DNA of 64,000 bases from the NCBI RefSeq assembly GCF_013978595.1, contig NZ_JACDTZ010000001.1:372001-436000 (forward strand), read 5' to 3'. The notes beneath the pieces are model-generated. The model had not been told where the DNA came from and made no database searches. It saw only the letters and a program-made list of their open reading frames with translations. Origin of the DNA: Corynebacterium haematomassiliense. Its GTDB lineage: Bacteria; Actinomycetota; Actinomycetes; Mycobacteriales; Mycobacteriaceae. A program made the position numbers and the translations under genes. Positions 25,966 to 35,987 of the stretch are shown piece by piece (within the stretch, counting starts at the first letter, position 1; the number at the start of each line of letters is the position of its first letter).

Positions 25966-26985
25966 CTACAGCACCGGCAGTGCGGACGGGACGTAGTCGG
26001 CTCCGGTGAGCTGGCCGCCGTGGAAGCTCAACACCCACACGGAGCCCTTCTTCGCGTGGATCTCCGTGTCGATGGGCAGAGTGCCCTGCGCAGACAGCCA
26101 GGCGATCATGCCGGGGATGACATCGCCCTGGGCGCAGACCACGGAGGTGCCGCCCTGCTCGATCACCTCGGTGAAGGCACGCTGCGCGCCGACCATGTCG
26201 GACAGCCACGCCCCGTCGCCGAAGCGCTCGTCTACGGCCACGTCGATGCCTAGCTCGTCCGCAAGCGGGGCGACGGTGGTCTGGCAGCGCTCCGGTGCGG
26301 CGGAGTAGATCCGCTCAGGAGAAAACGCGCTGAGCAGCGGGACCAGCATCTCGGACTGGCGGCGGCCCTTCTTGTCCAGCGGGCGCAAGTTGTCGTCGCC
26401 GGACCACTTCTCGCGCTCGTGCGCGTGGGCGTGGCGCACGTACAAAACGCGCGCGTCCGCCGGGGTGCCGAAGCGCTTCTGTGCCTTGCGCAGCACCTGG
26501 CGGTCCAGGTCGTAGGTCATCAGCGCGCAGGCGTCGTCGATAGACAGCCAGCGGATCTCGTCCACCTCGTCGTTGGGCTCGAACTCGCCTTCGGTGACCT
26601 CACCGGTCCAGTAGTAGACCACCTTGGTGGTCTTCTTCACCGGGTAGACGGTCTTGCCCAAAAGCTTGCCCAGGCGCACGTCGAAGCCGGTTTCTTCCTT
26701 GATCTCGCGCACCGCGGTCTGCACCAGGGACTCGTCCGGGTCCAGCTTGCCCTTGGCCAAAGACCAGTCGTCGTAGTGCGGGCGGTGGATGCACGCCACC
26801 TCCAGCGAGTCGGGGTTGTTCAGGTCGCCGCGCCACAGCACCGCTCCGGCGGCAAGCGTGGTGCGCTTGAACTCGCTTTGCGGGTGGTTGGGGATTTGCT
26901 GCAGGCGCCCGGTGAGGAACATTTCACCGCGCGTGTCCTTGTCCTGCTCGTGCAGTTGGCGGTCGTCATTTGGCATACGTTCCAT
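25966..26985 (-). CDS. Two-domain NUDIX hydrolase / histidine phosphatase (MutT1-like)
   Basis: A nucleotide-pool sanitising enzyme of the mycobacterial MutT1 type, which acts on 8-oxo-GTP/dGTP and dinucleoside polyphosphates. The NUDIX box is complete: [20 protein letters not shown] then TGF (near residue 83). The C-terminal half is a histidine-phosphatase domain with catalytic [12 protein letters not shown] near residue 182. The second His expected in the VVxHG motif is Gln here ([10 protein letters not shown]). The protein has 339 residues; a second ATG three codons in is possible. Divergent from gpsA. Confidence 0.87.
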   Translation of the reverse strand: MERMPNDDRQLHEQDKDTRGEMFLTGRLQQIPNHPQSEFKRTTLAAGAVLWRGDLNNPDSLEVACIHRPHYDDWSLAKGKLDPDESLVQTAVREIKEETGFDVRLGKLLGKTVYPVKKTTKVVYYWTGEVTEGEFEPNDEVDEIRWLSIDDACALMTYDLDRQVLRKAQKRFGTPADARVLYVRHAHAHEREKWSGDDNLRPLDKKGRRQSEMLVPLLSAFSPERIYSAAPERCQTTVAPLADELGIDVAVDERFGDGAWLSDMVGAQRAFTEVIEQGGTSVVCAQGDVIPGMIAWLSAQGTLPIDTEIHAKKGSVWVLSFHGGQLTGADYVPSALPVL

Positions 26986-27078
26986 TGTGTCGCAGACTCG
27001 GCGGGCGCGCTAGGTCCGGTCAGGGTCCGGGAGGGGTGGTACGTTGAAGCGGTTGAAAAACGCTGGGAGGACGCACTG

Positions 27079-28077
27079 ATGGTCAACGTGGCAGTACTGG
27101 GCGCCGGTTCCTGGGGGACCACCCTCGCCAAGGTGTTCGCGGACGGGGGCAACCCCGTGAGCCTGTGGGCGCGGCGCGAAGAGCTCGCCCGCACAATCCA
27201 AAACACGCGGGAAAACCCCGAGTACCTGCCCGGAATCGAGCTGCCGGCGGCCATCCAGGCCACCTCGAACGCCGCCGAAGCCCTAGAGAACGCGGCGATC
27301 GCCGTCTTCGGCGTGCCCAGCCAGACCATGCGCGACAACCTCACCCGCTGGGCGCCGGACTTGCCCGGCGACGCCACCTTGGTCTCCATCTCCAAAGGCG
27401 TGGAATCCGGCACGCACATGCGCATGAGCGAGATCATCGCGGAAGTCACCGGGGCGGAAAGCGAACGCATCGCGGTGCTGTCCGGGCCGAACCTCTCGCG
27501 CGAGGTCGCCGAGGAACAGCCGGCCGCCACCGTGATCGCCTGCGCCGACGAAAACCGCGCCAAGCTCGTCCAAGCCGCGTGCGCCACCACCTACCTGCGG
27601 CCGTACACCAACACCGACGTGGTGGGCTGCGAGATCGGCGGCGCGACCAAAAACGTCATCGCACTCGCCTGCGGCATGGCGGCCGGGCAAGGCCTGGGGG
27701 ACAACACCTTGGCCACCCTGATCACCCGCGGCCTGGCGGAAATCACCCGATTGGGCGCGGCGCTTGGCGCGGACGCGCGCACCTTCGCCGGCCTTGCGGG
27801 CATGGGCGATTTGGTGGCCACCTGCGCCTCGCCGCTGTCGCGCAACCGCACCTTCGGCGCCGCGCTCGGGGAAGGTGCGAGCATGGACGAGGCCCGCGCC
27901 GCCACCAAGGGCCAGGTCGCGGAGGGGGTGGTGTCCTCGCGCAGCATCTTCCAGCTCGCGGAGAAGCACTCCGTGGAGATGCCGATCACCCAGGGCGTGT
28001 ACTCGGTATGCCACGAAGGCATGAAAGTCGCCGACGTCATCGCCGCGCTGATGGGTCGCAGCAAGAAAGCGGAGTAG
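27079..28077 (+). CDS. gpsA: Glycerol-3-phosphate dehydrogenase [NAD(P)+]
   Basis: Reduces dihydroxyacetone phosphate to sn-glycerol-3-phosphate for phospholipid synthesis. A 332-aa protein with the N-terminal Rossmann motif [17 protein letters not shown], the [10 protein letters not shown] region, [13 protein letters not shown] with the catalytic Lys, and [16 protein letters not shown]. The ATG at 27079 gives the standard start; a long open frame upstream is antisense to the MutT1 gene and non-coding. It is followed by ddl after 21 bp, as in related genomes. Confidence 0.96.
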   Translation: MVNVAVLGAGSWGTTLAKVFADGGNPVSLWARREELARTIQNTRENPEYLPGIELPAAIQATSNAAEALENAAIAVFGVPSQTMRDNLTRWAPDLPGDATLVSISKGVESGTHMRMSEIIAEVTGAESERIAVLSGPNLSREVAEEQPAATVIACADENRAKLVQAACATTYLRPYTNTDVVGCEIGGATKNVIALACGMAAGQGLGDNTLATLITRGLAEITRLGAALGADARTFAGLAGMGDLVATCASPLSRNRTFGAALGEGASMDEARAATKGQVAEGVVSSRSIFQLAEKHSVEMPITQGVYSVCHEGMKVADVIAALMGRSKKAE

Positions 28078-28098
28078 CGCCCGGTAGGCTAGCTCCCC

Positions 28099-29139
28099 GT
28101 GATCCGCATAGCTGTTTTGTACGGTGGCATGTCCACCGAGCACTCGATTTCCTGCATCTCCGCCGACTCGGTCATGTCCCACATGCCCGCAGACTACGAG
28201 GTGTTTCCCATCGGCATCACGCAGGAAGGCGTGTGGGTTGAGGGTGTGACGAATCCGGCGGAGGGGGCGGAGCTTCCCGTCGTCAAGCATGGGCGCGAAG
28301 TTGCGCTCTCCTTGAACCCGCAGCGCAAGGGATTGCTTTACGATGTCACCTCCGGCGAGCCCATCACCACCGTCGATGCCGTCTTCCCGGTGCTCCACGG
28401 CAAGTATGGCGAGGACGGCACAGTCCAAGGCCTGCTCGAGCTGGCCGGGGTGCCGTACGTCGGCCCGGGCGTGCTGGCGTCCGCGTGCGGGATGGACAAG
28501 GAGTACACCAAAAAGTTGGTGGTGGCTGCCGGGATCCCGGTCACGCGCGAGGTGATCTTGGACGGCGCGCGCGAGCTCACCGAGGCAGAGCGTTCGCACC
28601 TGGGGTTGCCGGTGTTTGTGAAGCCGGCCAACGGCGGGTCCTCCATCGGCGTGTCCAAGGTGACCAGCTGGGAGGCGCTGCCGGCGGCGGTGTCGCTGGC
28701 GCTGGAGTCCGACGGCAAGGTCATCGTCGAGGCTGAGCTGGTCGGCGACGAGGTGGAAGTCGGGGTGCTGGAGCGCCCCGACGGCACCGTCGCCGCGTCC
28801 GTGCCTGCCAAGCTCAACGGCACCGAGGACTCCGCGGAGGGCTTCTACGGCTTTGAGACCAAGTACCTCGAAGAAGGTGTGACTGCCACCATCCCGGCGC
28901 CGTACTCGGACGAGCTGATCGCCCAGCTGCAGGACATGGCGGTGACCTGCTTTCGGGCGTTGGACTGCAAGTCGCTGGCGCGCGTGGACTTCTTCGTCAC
29001 CGACAACGGGCCGGTGCTCAACGAGATCAACACCATGCCCGGCTTCACCGCCATCTCCATGTACCCGCAGGTGTGGGCCGCCACGGGCGTGGACTACCCG
29101 GAGCTGCTGAGCACGCTGATCCGCACCGCGCTGCGGTAG
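28099..29139 (+). CDS. ddl: D-alanine--D-alanine ligase
   Basis: Makes the D-Ala-D-Ala dipeptide of peptidoglycan precursors in the cytoplasm. The 346-aa ATP-grasp protein starts with GTG and IRIAVLYGGMSTEHSIS. It shows VFPVLHGKYGEDGTVQGLLE, the ATP-binding VFVKPANGGSSIGVSKV, and the metal-binding end RVDFFVTDNGPVLNEINTMP. It probably shares a transcript with gpsA. No resistance-type substitution was identified by eye. Confidence 0.96.
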   Translation: MIRIAVLYGGMSTEHSISCISADSVMSHMPADYEVFPIGITQEGVWVEGVTNPAEGAELPVVKHGREVALSLNPQRKGLLYDVTSGEPITTVDAVFPVLHGKYGEDGTVQGLLELAGVPYVGPGVLASACGMDKEYTKKLVVAAGIPVTREVILDGARELTEAERSHLGLPVFVKPANGGSSIGVSKVTSWEALPAAVSLALESDGKVIVEAELVGDEVEVGVLERPDGTVAASVPAKLNGTEDSAEGFYGFETKYLEEGVTATIPAPYSDELIAQLQDMAVTCFRALDCKSLARVDFFVTDNGPVLNEINTMPGFTAISMYPQVWAATGVDYPELLSTLIRTALR

Positions 29140-29150
29140 GGGGTGCGGGC

Positions 29151-30086
29151 CTAGGCCTGCCCGGTGTGCTCGGCGACGAGGTTGGTCAGGTTCGTGATCG
29201 CCTCGTTGCTCTCCGCCTGCGGCAGCGACGCGGCCACCTGGACGTCGCGGCCCATCGCGTACCAGGTGGAAGCGGTGGTGCCGTTGGCCAGCTTCACGTC
29301 CTCGAACCACGGCACGCCGTTGACCTGGTCCAGGCGCGCGCCCGGGCCGTAGTTCTCCGGGGCGGCGACGCCGCAGCGCAGCACGATCGCGTCTTGGCCT
29401 TCGGCGGACCAGGCCACGGTCTGCTCGCTCACGGCGTCGACGCGGGTGTAGCCGTCGGCGATGGAGTCGGGGGCCGCGGCGAGCAGGCTGTTGCAGGAAG
29501 CAGCGCCAGCGCCGCCACCAGCGGCGAGGTCCGCGAGCGGCGCGGGGTGCTGCTCAGGGGCTGGGCCGGTCAACGCGGAGGTGTCGATGCCGGCGACGGG
29601 GGCGGTGCCGTCGCGAAGCTGCTGCGTGTCGGCGGTGACGGCGAGGACGGGGGAGCGGTCCACCGTGAACCAGGTGGCAAGGGTGGATCCCGGGGTGGCG
29701 TCGTTGACGCGCAGCCAGCGCGCGCCGTCGACGTCCTCGGGCTGCGAATACGGGGTGTACTGCGCGGGCGCGTCCACGCCGCAGCGCAGGGTGATGCGCT
29801 CGGTGGAGGAGGCCTGCCACGCGGCGGCGCCTTCGGGGGCGGGCTCGGCCAGTTCGGCGCGTTTGAGGTCGGCGAGGGTGGACGGGAGGGCGTCGATAAG
29901 CGATGTGCACTCTGAGGAAGACGCCTCGGGCGCGGGAAGCTGCGTCATCGCCACCGGCTGCAACGCCACGCGGTTGAAGAACACGCGCGCGCCGACGAGC
30001 ACGCCGAGCACCAGCGCCACCGCCAGCCCAAGACTGACGTAGATGGTGGTGCGGTTAAATTGAGCATCATGCGCCGTGGAACCCAT
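29151..30086 (-). CDS. Membrane-anchored protein with two DUF3515 domains
   Basis: A 311-aa protein with one N-terminal membrane helix (TIYVSLGLAVALVLGVLVGARVFF, about 13-36) and an extracytoplasmic part. Two successive units share the same pattern: CTSLIDALPSTLADLKR to ITLRCGVDAPAQYTP to WLRVND to STLATWFTVDRSPVLAV, and CNSLLAAAPDSIADGYTR to IVLRCGVAAPENYGP to WFEDVK to STASTWYAMGRDVQVAA. Each unit has a Cys pair. DUF3515 proteins usually carry one unit, so this is a tandem duplication. The ATG at 30086 is chosen; the frame upstream is antisense to thiL. Function unknown. Confidence 0.8.
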   Translation of the reverse strand: MGSTAHDAQFNRTTIYVSLGLAVALVLGVLVGARVFFNRVALQPVAMTQLPAPEASSSECTSLIDALPSTLADLKRAELAEPAPEGAAAWQASSTERITLRCGVDAPAQYTPYSQPEDVDGARWLRVNDATPGSTLATWFTVDRSPVLAVTADTQQLRDGTAPVAGIDTSALTGPAPEQHPAPLADLAAGGGAGAASCNSLLAAAPDSIADGYTRVDAVSEQTVAWSAEGQDAIVLRCGVAAPENYGPGARLDQVNGVPWFEDVKLANGTTASTWYAMGRDVQVAASLPQAESNEAITNLTNLVAEHTGQA

Positions 30087-30120
30087 GGCGGCTGAGTCTA
30101 GTGAAAGGGTGCGCGCAGAC

Positions 30121-31083
30121 GTGATCGAGACAGACTTTCCCACCGATGGGCCGACACTGGGCGAGCTCGGCGAGCGCGAAGTCATCGCGCTGATCCGCGC
30201 CCAGGCGCCGTCCGCGCTCAACGGCGACGACGCCGCGGTGCTCACCCAAGCGGCGCCGAACTCCCGCGTGGTGGCCAGCACCGACATGCTCGTGCAGGGC
30301 CGCCACTTTACCGCCAAGACCACCACGCCCTACCTGCTGGGGCGCAAAGCGGCGCTGCAGAACTTCGCGGACATCGAGGCAATGGGCGCGCGTCCGATCG
30401 CGGCGTTGATGGCGGTCTCCGCGCACCCGGATACCCCGGCGAAAGTGCTGGAGGAGCTCGCGCGCGGGGTGGGCGACATGGCGTCGGACTACGCCTGCGA
30501 GCTCGTCGGCGGCGATGTCACGGGCGGCGACTACCTGGTCGTGTCCGTCACCGCCATGGGAGCGCTCGGCGGCAACCGCCCGCCGCTGACGCTGGACGGA
30601 GCTCGCCCGGGTCACCGCGTGATCGCGCACGGGCGCATCGGGTACTCCGCGGCGGGTCTGGCGCTGCTGCAGGCGGGCGTGGACGTCCCGGCGCAGCTCG
30701 AGCCACTGGTCGCCGCGCACCAGGTGCCGGAGCTGACCCCGGGCCGCGGCGTGGTGGCGCGCGCTGCGGGGGCGTGCTCGATGACGGATAACTCGGATGG
30801 GCTGATCCGGGACATCACCCAGCTTGCGGAGGCATCCGGAGTGGGTATCGACTTTGCGTCCAACGCTCTCGCCCCCGACCGGCTGCTGGTGGAGGCGGGC
30901 GAGCTGCTCGGCGTGGACCCGTGGGAGTGGGTGCTCGGCGGCGGCGAGGACCACACGCTCATCGGCACCATCGAAGGCTCCGCGCCGGTGGGCTTCCGCT
31001 CCATCGGTGCGGTATCCAGGAAACAAGGCGTGCGTATCGACGGCTCCGCGCCCGCCACCGACACAGGATGGGAGAGCTTCTGA
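30121..31083 (+). CDS. thiL: Thiamine-monophosphate kinase
   Basis: Phosphorylates thiamine monophosphate to thiamine diphosphate. Motifs include [12 protein letters not shown] at the N-terminus, NGDDAAVLT (metal and ATP binding), [12 protein letters not shown], and [19 protein letters not shown]. The start is uncertain: GTG 30121 with GAAAGGG upstream gives a normal N-terminus and is used here. In-frame ATG 30085 would overlap the start codon of the divergent DUF3515 gene. The stop overlaps the ung ATG (TGATG), so thiL and ung are coupled. Confidence 0.93.
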   Translation: MIETDFPTDGPTLGELGEREVIALIRAQAPSALNGDDAAVLTQAAPNSRVVASTDMLVQGRHFTAKTTTPYLLGRKAALQNFADIEAMGARPIAALMAVSAHPDTPAKVLEELARGVGDMASDYACELVGGDVTGGDYLVVSVTAMGALGGNRPPLTLDGARPGHRVIAHGRIGYSAAGLALLQAGVDVPAQLEPLVAAHQVPELTPGRGVVARAAGACSMTDNSDGLIRDITQLAEASGVGIDFASNALAPDRLLVEAGELLGVDPWEWVLGGGEDHTLIGTIEGSAPVGFRSIGAVSRKQGVRIDGSAPATDTGWESF

Positions 31084-31724
31084 TGTTGCCCGTGCACGAA
31101 TCCTGGCAAGCGCCGCTGGCGCCTGTGGAAGACCAGATCCACGCCATGGGCGACTTCCTGCGCGCAGAAGGCGAGTACCTGCCGCGCGGCAACGACATCC
31201 TGCGCGCGTTCGCGGACCCGTTTGAGGACGTGCGCGTGCTCATCCTGGGCCAGGATCCGTACCCGACGCCGGGGCACCCGATGGGTCTGGCGTTTTCCAC
31301 CCAGCCCGGTGTCGCGGCGCCGCGTTCGCTGGTGAACATCTACAAGGAGCTTGAGGCCGATCTTGGCGTCCCGCCGCGCAAGGACGGGGACTTGAGCTCC
31401 TGGTCGAAGCAGGGGATTTTGCTGCTGAACAGGGTGCTCACCGTGCGCCCGGGCGCCCCGGCGTCGCACCGCGGCAAGGGCTGGGAGGCCGTGACGCAGG
31501 CGGCGGTTGAGGCGCTGGTGGCCCGCGGCACGCCGCTGGTGGCCATCCTGTGGGGCCGCGACGCGCAGACGGCCGCGAAGTGTCTGGGCGGCACCCCGCG
31601 CATCGAGTCGCCGCACCCCTCGCCGCTGTCCGCCTCCCGCGGTTTCTTCGGCTCCCGGCCGTTCTCGCGGGCGAATCAGGAGCTGGAGAAAATGGGTGCC
31701 CAGCCGGTCAACTGGGCACTCTAA
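31083..31724 (+). CDS. ung: Uracil-DNA glycosylase
   Basis: Excises uracil from DNA in base-excision repair. The 213-aa family 1 enzyme has motif [18 protein letters not shown] with the catalytic Asp near residue 58, and motif [14 protein letters not shown] with the catalytic His near 180. The ATG overlaps the thiL stop by one base. It is followed by the DAK2-domain gene after 24 bp in the same direction. Confidence 0.96.
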   Translation: MLPVHESWQAPLAPVEDQIHAMGDFLRAEGEYLPRGNDILRAFADPFEDVRVLILGQDPYPTPGHPMGLAFSTQPGVAAPRSLVNIYKELEADLGVPPRKDGDLSSWSKQGILLLNRVLTVRPGAPASHRGKGWEAVTQAAVEALVARGTPLVAILWGRDAQTAAKCLGGTPRIESPHPSPLSASRGFFGSRPFSRANQELEKMGAQPVNWAL

Positions 31725-31748
31725 GCAGAACCTGTAAACTCTCTCAGC

Positions 31749-33281
31749 ATGTCTGCATCTCCGCTTTCTAACGGCGCACGCCTGCTCGCATGGTCCCGCC
31801 GCGCCTTAAGCGAGCTGGAGCGCAAGCGCGCGGAGATCAACGAGCTCAACGTGTTCCCGGTTCCGGACGGGGACACCGGCTCCAACATGGCGCACACGAT
31901 GGCTGCTGCGGTCGAGGCCGCCTCGGAGCTGGAAGACGGCGCGGGCTTGACCGAGGTCGCCGAGGCGCTGGCCGTCGGCGCGGTGCGCGGTGCGCGCGGG
32001 AACTCCGGGGTCGTGCTCTCCCAGATCCTGCGTGGCCTCGCCCAGGCTGCCAGCTACGGGGCGACGGAAGGCGAGATGCTTGCCGTCGCGCTCACCAACG
32101 CCGTCGGGTTCGTGGACCGCGCTATCGCGGAGCCGGTCGAGGGCACCATCATCACGGTGCTGAGCGCCGCGGCCGACGCCGCACGACCCAACGCGCACCT
32201 CCCGCTTGCCGACGTCGCTGCCGCCGCCACCGCCGCCGCCGAAGACGCCCTGCAGCTCACGCAGAACCAGCTGCCGGCGCTGCGCGAGGCCGGAGTCGTC
32301 GACGCCGGTGGGGCGGGCCTGGTGGCGGTGCTGAACACGCTGACGGTTGAGGGGGAAGGTGAGCGGGAACCGGAGGACGTCGATAGGCAAAAGCCCGAAA
32401 CCCACGGCACCCAGGGCGAGCTGGAAGTGATGTTCAGCTTCCGCGGGGACTTGGAGGCGCTGAAAGGCGAGCTGGCGGGGCTGGGCGACAGCCTGATTGT
32501 CGCGCCGCTGAACGACGGCGAGGCCACGGTGCACATCCACTCCCGCGACGCCGGCACGGTTATCGAGGCTGCATTTGCGTTAGGCGAGGTAGCTGACCTG
32601 CGCCTGGAGGTGCTCACGAGCGCCGTGGCGGCCGGCGCGCCGGAACGCCTGATCATCGCGGTGACCCCGCCGGGGTCTGTGACCAGCCTGTACGCCGCAT
32701 CCGGCGCGGTGACGGTGGTGCCGGGGCCGAACGTGGCGGCGGACATGCTCGACGCAATCACCCGCTCCGGCAGCAACGAGGTGATCGTGCTGCCGAACGG
32801 GCAGCTGAGCAACAGCGAGCTCGCGGAAGTGGAGAACGCGGCGCGCGCGGTGGAGCAGTCCATCACCATCCTGCCCACGGTGCGGCTGGTCTCCGGTATC
32901 GCGGCGCTGTCCGTGCACGACCCGGCGCAGCCGTTGGCCACCGCCGCCTTCGCCATGTCCGAGGCGGCCGGCGAGATGCGCACGGCGCTCGCGTTCCGCG
33001 CCGAGAAGGGTGCGCTGACCTTGGGCGGGGCTGTTGCGAGGGGCGACGTGGTGGTCACCTCACGCGGCGAGCACATGCTCATTGCCGACGAGCCGATGGA
33101 GGCCGTGGAGCGCGCCTGCCGCCGCCTGCTCGAGCACGGCGGGGAACAGGTGAGCATCCTGTTCGACCCGAACGAGTTGCGCGCGGACGCGTTGGAGGAG
33201 CTCGCGGGCAAACTTGGTGTCGACGTGATGGTCTATCCTGCGGACGGACTGCAAGCCTGCGCGGAGATTGGGGTGGAGTAG
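31749..33281 (+). CDS. DAK2-domain protein (FakA-like)
   Basis: A 510-aa protein whose N-terminal 190 residues form a dihydroxyacetone-kinase L domain. The metal and nucleotide motifs are NVFPVPDGDTGSNM and GARGNSGVVLSQILRG. A middle domain and a DegV-like-partner C-terminal domain (VSILFDPNELRADALEELAG) follow. In firmicutes such proteins phosphorylate fatty acids with a FakB carrier. No FakB/DegV gene is seen here, so the substrate is uncertain. The stop is immediately followed by the recG ATG, a conserved pairing. Confidence 0.87.
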   Translation: MSASPLSNGARLLAWSRRALSELERKRAEINELNVFPVPDGDTGSNMAHTMAAAVEAASELEDGAGLTEVAEALAVGAVRGARGNSGVVLSQILRGLAQAASYGATEGEMLAVALTNAVGFVDRAIAEPVEGTIITVLSAAADAARPNAHLPLADVAAAATAAAEDALQLTQNQLPALREAGVVDAGGAGLVAVLNTLTVEGEGEREPEDVDRQKPETHGTQGELEVMFSFRGDLEALKGELAGLGDSLIVAPLNDGEATVHIHSRDAGTVIEAAFALGEVADLRLEVLTSAVAAGAPERLIIAVTPPGSVTSLYAASGAVTVVPGPNVAADMLDAITRSGSNEVIVLPNGQLSNSELAEVENAARAVEQSITILPTVRLVSGIAALSVHDPAQPLATAAFAMSEAAGEMRTALAFRAEKGALTLGGAVARGDVVVTSRGEHMLIADEPMEAVERACRRLLEHGGEQVSILFDPNELRADALEELAGKLGVDVMVYPADGLQACAEIGVE

Positions 33282-35384
33282 ATGCTGGGTTTCGAGGACA
33301 CGCGCCCGCTCAACCTGGTCATTCCGCTGAAACAGGCCAAGGCGATAGGCAAGCACCTCGACATCCACACCTGCGGCGAGCTGCTGCGCTACTACCCGCG
33401 GCGCTACCTGCACTACGGCACCGGCGCCGACCTCGCCGGGGTGAAACCGGGCGACACGCTCAACGTCATCGGCACGGTCGTGGGCACCGAGCAGTTCACG
33501 TCCAAGAAACAGCCGAAGCGGCCCATTTACAAGGTGCACGTGGACGACGGGCGCCAGGTGTTTTTGGCCGCCTTCTTCGGCTCCCACTACGCCCAGCGCG
33601 TGCTCAAAGAAGGCCGGCGGGTGATGCTGACCGGCAAGTACGACGTGTTCCGCAACCAGCCGCAGCTGTCGCACCCGGACTTCGTGCTTCTGGACGGCCC
33701 CACGCAGGCCACCGGCGCGCTGAAACAGCTCGGCCACTTCGGCGACATCGAGCAAATCATGAGCGGGCGTGAGTGGCTGCCCATCTACCCGGCGGTGAAA
33801 AACGTCAGCACCTGGACCATCATGGGCGCGGTGCATGCGGTGCTCAAAGAACTTCCGCCTATCGACGAGCCTCTCGGCTTCACCCCAATAGGATTCTTGC
33901 CCCTGAACTCGGCTGTCCACCAGATCCACGAGCCGGGCCCGCCGGGACCCGCCCGTGCGCTGGAGCGGCTGAAGTACGACGAGGCGCTGTCCGTTGCCCT
34001 GGCCATGGGCGTGCGGCGCGCCGACGCGGAGGCCCGCAGCGCCGAAGCGCTGCCGCGGGTCGTGGGCCGCGATGAGGACCTGCTGGTGCAGCGCTTGCCG
34101 TTCCCGCTGACCTCCGGCCAGGACGAGGTGGTCGCGGAGATCACCCGCGATATGGCGCGCACCGTGCCCATGAGCCGGCTGCTGCAGGGAGAGGTCGGTT
34201 CCGGCAAGACCATTGTGGCGCTGATTGCCATGCTCCAGGCCGTGGACAACGGCGCGCAGTGCGCCTTCCTCGCGCCCACCGAAGTGCTGGTGCTGCAGCA
34301 CGCCCGCTCCATGACGAAGGTGCTGATGAATGCGGGTCTGCCCACCCGCGTGGTGGCGCTGACCGGGTCCATGACGGCGGCGCAGAAGCAGGACGCGCTG
34401 CTGAAGATCGTCACCGGCGAGGCCGACATCGTGGTGGGCACCCACGCGCTGATCCAGGATGGGGTGGAGTTTTTCCGCCTCGGGCTTGTGGTGGTGGACG
34501 AGCAGCACCGCTTCGGGGTGGAGCAGCGCGACGCGTTGCGCGCCAAGGCGGGGGATGAAACCCCGCACCTGCTGGTGATGACGGCGACGCCGATCCCGCG
34601 CACCATCGCCATGACCGTCTTCGGCGACTTGACCGTGTCCACCCTGCGCGAGCTGCCCGGCGGGCGAAAACCCATCCAGTCCGCGGTGGTGCCACAGTTC
34701 AAGCCGCGCTGGGTGGCGCGCGCCTGGGAGAAGATCCGCGAGGAGGTCGCCGCCGGCCACCAGGCGTACGTGGTCTGCCCGCGCATCGACGGCGAAGGCG
34801 GCGTGCTCGAGGTCTTCGCCGAACTCGCGTCCACGGAGTTCGAGGGCTTGAACGTCGCGTTTTTGCACGGCCGGATGAAGGGCGAGGAGAAAGACACCGT
34901 CATGGCGGACTTCGCCGCCGGCGGGGTGGACGTGCTGGTGGCCACCACGGTAATCGAGGTCGGCGTGGACGTGCCCAACGCGACGGTGATGATGGTGCGC
35001 GAGTCCGAGCACTTCGGCGTCTCCCAGCTGCACCAGCTGCGCGGCCGCGTTGGCCGCGGCGGCAACCAGTCGCTGTGCCTGTTCCACACGCTGGCGAAGG
35101 AGGGGACCCCGTCGTTTGAGCGCGTGAGCCAGGTCGCGTCCACCACGGACGGCTTCGCGCTGGCGGAGCTGGACCTGCTCAACCGCCGCGAGGGCGACGT
35201 ACTGGGCACCCAGCAGTCCGGCATGCACCGCACGCTGAAGCTGCTCAACCTGGTGGAGGACTTCGAGCTGGTGCGCCGCGCATACGACGACGCCGCGCGC
35301 CTGGTGGCGGACAACCTCGAGTTCGCCCGTGCCGCCACCGCGGATTTCATTCCGGAGGACTTCGAATACTTGGACAAGAGCTAG
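33282..35384 (+). CDS. recG: ATP-dependent DNA helicase RecG
   Basis: A fork-reversal and branch-migration helicase in DNA repair. The 700-aa protein has an N-terminal OB wedge domain (about 45-170) and superfamily 2 motor motifs: GEVGSGKT (near 307), FLAPTEVL, VVDEQHRFG (near 405), MTATPIPRT, TTVIEVGVDVPNA and QLRGRVGRG. It abuts the DAK2 gene with no gap and precedes rsmD by 18 bp. Confidence 0.97.
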   Translation: MLGFEDTRPLNLVIPLKQAKAIGKHLDIHTCGELLRYYPRRYLHYGTGADLAGVKPGDTLNVIGTVVGTEQFTSKKQPKRPIYKVHVDDGRQVFLAAFFGSHYAQRVLKEGRRVMLTGKYDVFRNQPQLSHPDFVLLDGPTQATGALKQLGHFGDIEQIMSGREWLPIYPAVKNVSTWTIMGAVHAVLKELPPIDEPLGFTPIGFLPLNSAVHQIHEPGPPGPARALERLKYDEALSVALAMGVRRADAEARSAEALPRVVGRDEDLLVQRLPFPLTSGQDEVVAEITRDMARTVPMSRLLQGEVGSGKTIVALIAMLQAVDNGAQCAFLAPTEVLVLQHARSMTKVLMNAGLPTRVVALTGSMTAAQKQDALLKIVTGEADIVVGTHALIQDGVEFFRLGLVVVDEQHRFGVEQRDALRAKAGDETPHLLVMTATPIPRTIAMTVFGDLTVSTLRELPGGRKPIQSAVVPQFKPRWVARAWEKIREEVAAGHQAYVVCPRIDGEGGVLEVFAELASTEFEGLNVAFLHGRMKGEEKDTVMADFAAGGVDVLVATTVIEVGVDVPNATVMMVRESEHFGVSQLHQLRGRVGRGGNQSLCLFHTLAKEGTPSFERVSQVASTTDGFALAELDLLNRREGDVLGTQQSGMHRTLKLLNLVEDFELVRRAYDDAARLVADNLEFARAATADFIPEDFEYLDKS

Positions 35385-35402
35385 GGCGTTAGAGTTGTGG
35401 CC

Positions 35403-35987
35403 ATGAACCGCATCATTTCCGGCGAGGCCCGCGGCCGCAAGATCAAGGTGCCGCCAGAGGGCACACGTCCCACCTCGGACCGGGCTCGCGAGGGCCTGTT
35501 TTCCTCCCTGCAGGTCCGCTTCGGGTTCGTGGACATGAACGTTCTCGACCTGTTCGCCGGCTCCGGCGCGCTGGGGTTGGAGGCTGCCTCGCGCGGCGCC
35601 GCCGAGGTGGTGCTGGTGGAAAACAACCCGGAGGCCGTGCGCGTCATCGAGTACAACGCCGGTGTGGTCGGCCACCCCAACGTGACCATCGAGCCGGTGA
35701 AAGCGTCGACCTACCTCGCCCGCGCGCCGCGCAACCACTTCGACATCGTGCTCGCGGACCCGCCGTACGAGCTCGCGGATGAAGCCGTCGCGGAGATGGT
35801 GGAGGCGCTGAAGCCAACGCTTCACGACGGCGCCGTGGTCGTCGTCGAGCGCCACCGCGAAAGCCCCGAAACGGCCTGGCCACAGGAGTTCACCCCGACC
35901 GGCCAGAAGCTGAAGAAGCGCCTGTACGGCATCGCGCGCATGGACATGGCCGTGTACACGGACCCGGAAGCAGAGGTGGAGGAATAA
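35403..35987 (+). CDS. rsmD: 16S rRNA (guanine-N2)-methyltransferase RsmD
   Basis: Methylates G966 of 16S rRNA (E. coli numbering) with S-adenosylmethionine. The 194-aa protein shows MNRIISGEARGRKIKVP and RPTSDRAREGLFSSL at the start, SAM motif I DLFAGSGALGLEAASRGA, and catalytic ADPPYEL. The ATG at 35403 is used; GTG two codons before is possible. coaD begins right after the stop. Confidence 0.94.
   Translation: MNRIISGEARGRKIKVPPEGTRPTSDRAREGLFSSLQVRFGFVDMNVLDLFAGSGALGLEAASRGAAEVVLVENNPEAVRVIEYNAGVVGHPNVTIEPVKASTYLARAPRNHFDIVLADPPYELADEAVAEMVEALKPTLHDGAVVVVERHRESPETAWPQEFTPTGQKLKKRLYGIARMDMAVYTDPEAEVEE

Noticed and set aside
26419-27078. N-terminal extension of gpsA
   Set aside because: Antisense to the MutT1-like gene; GpsA begins at the Rossmann motif after ATG 27079.
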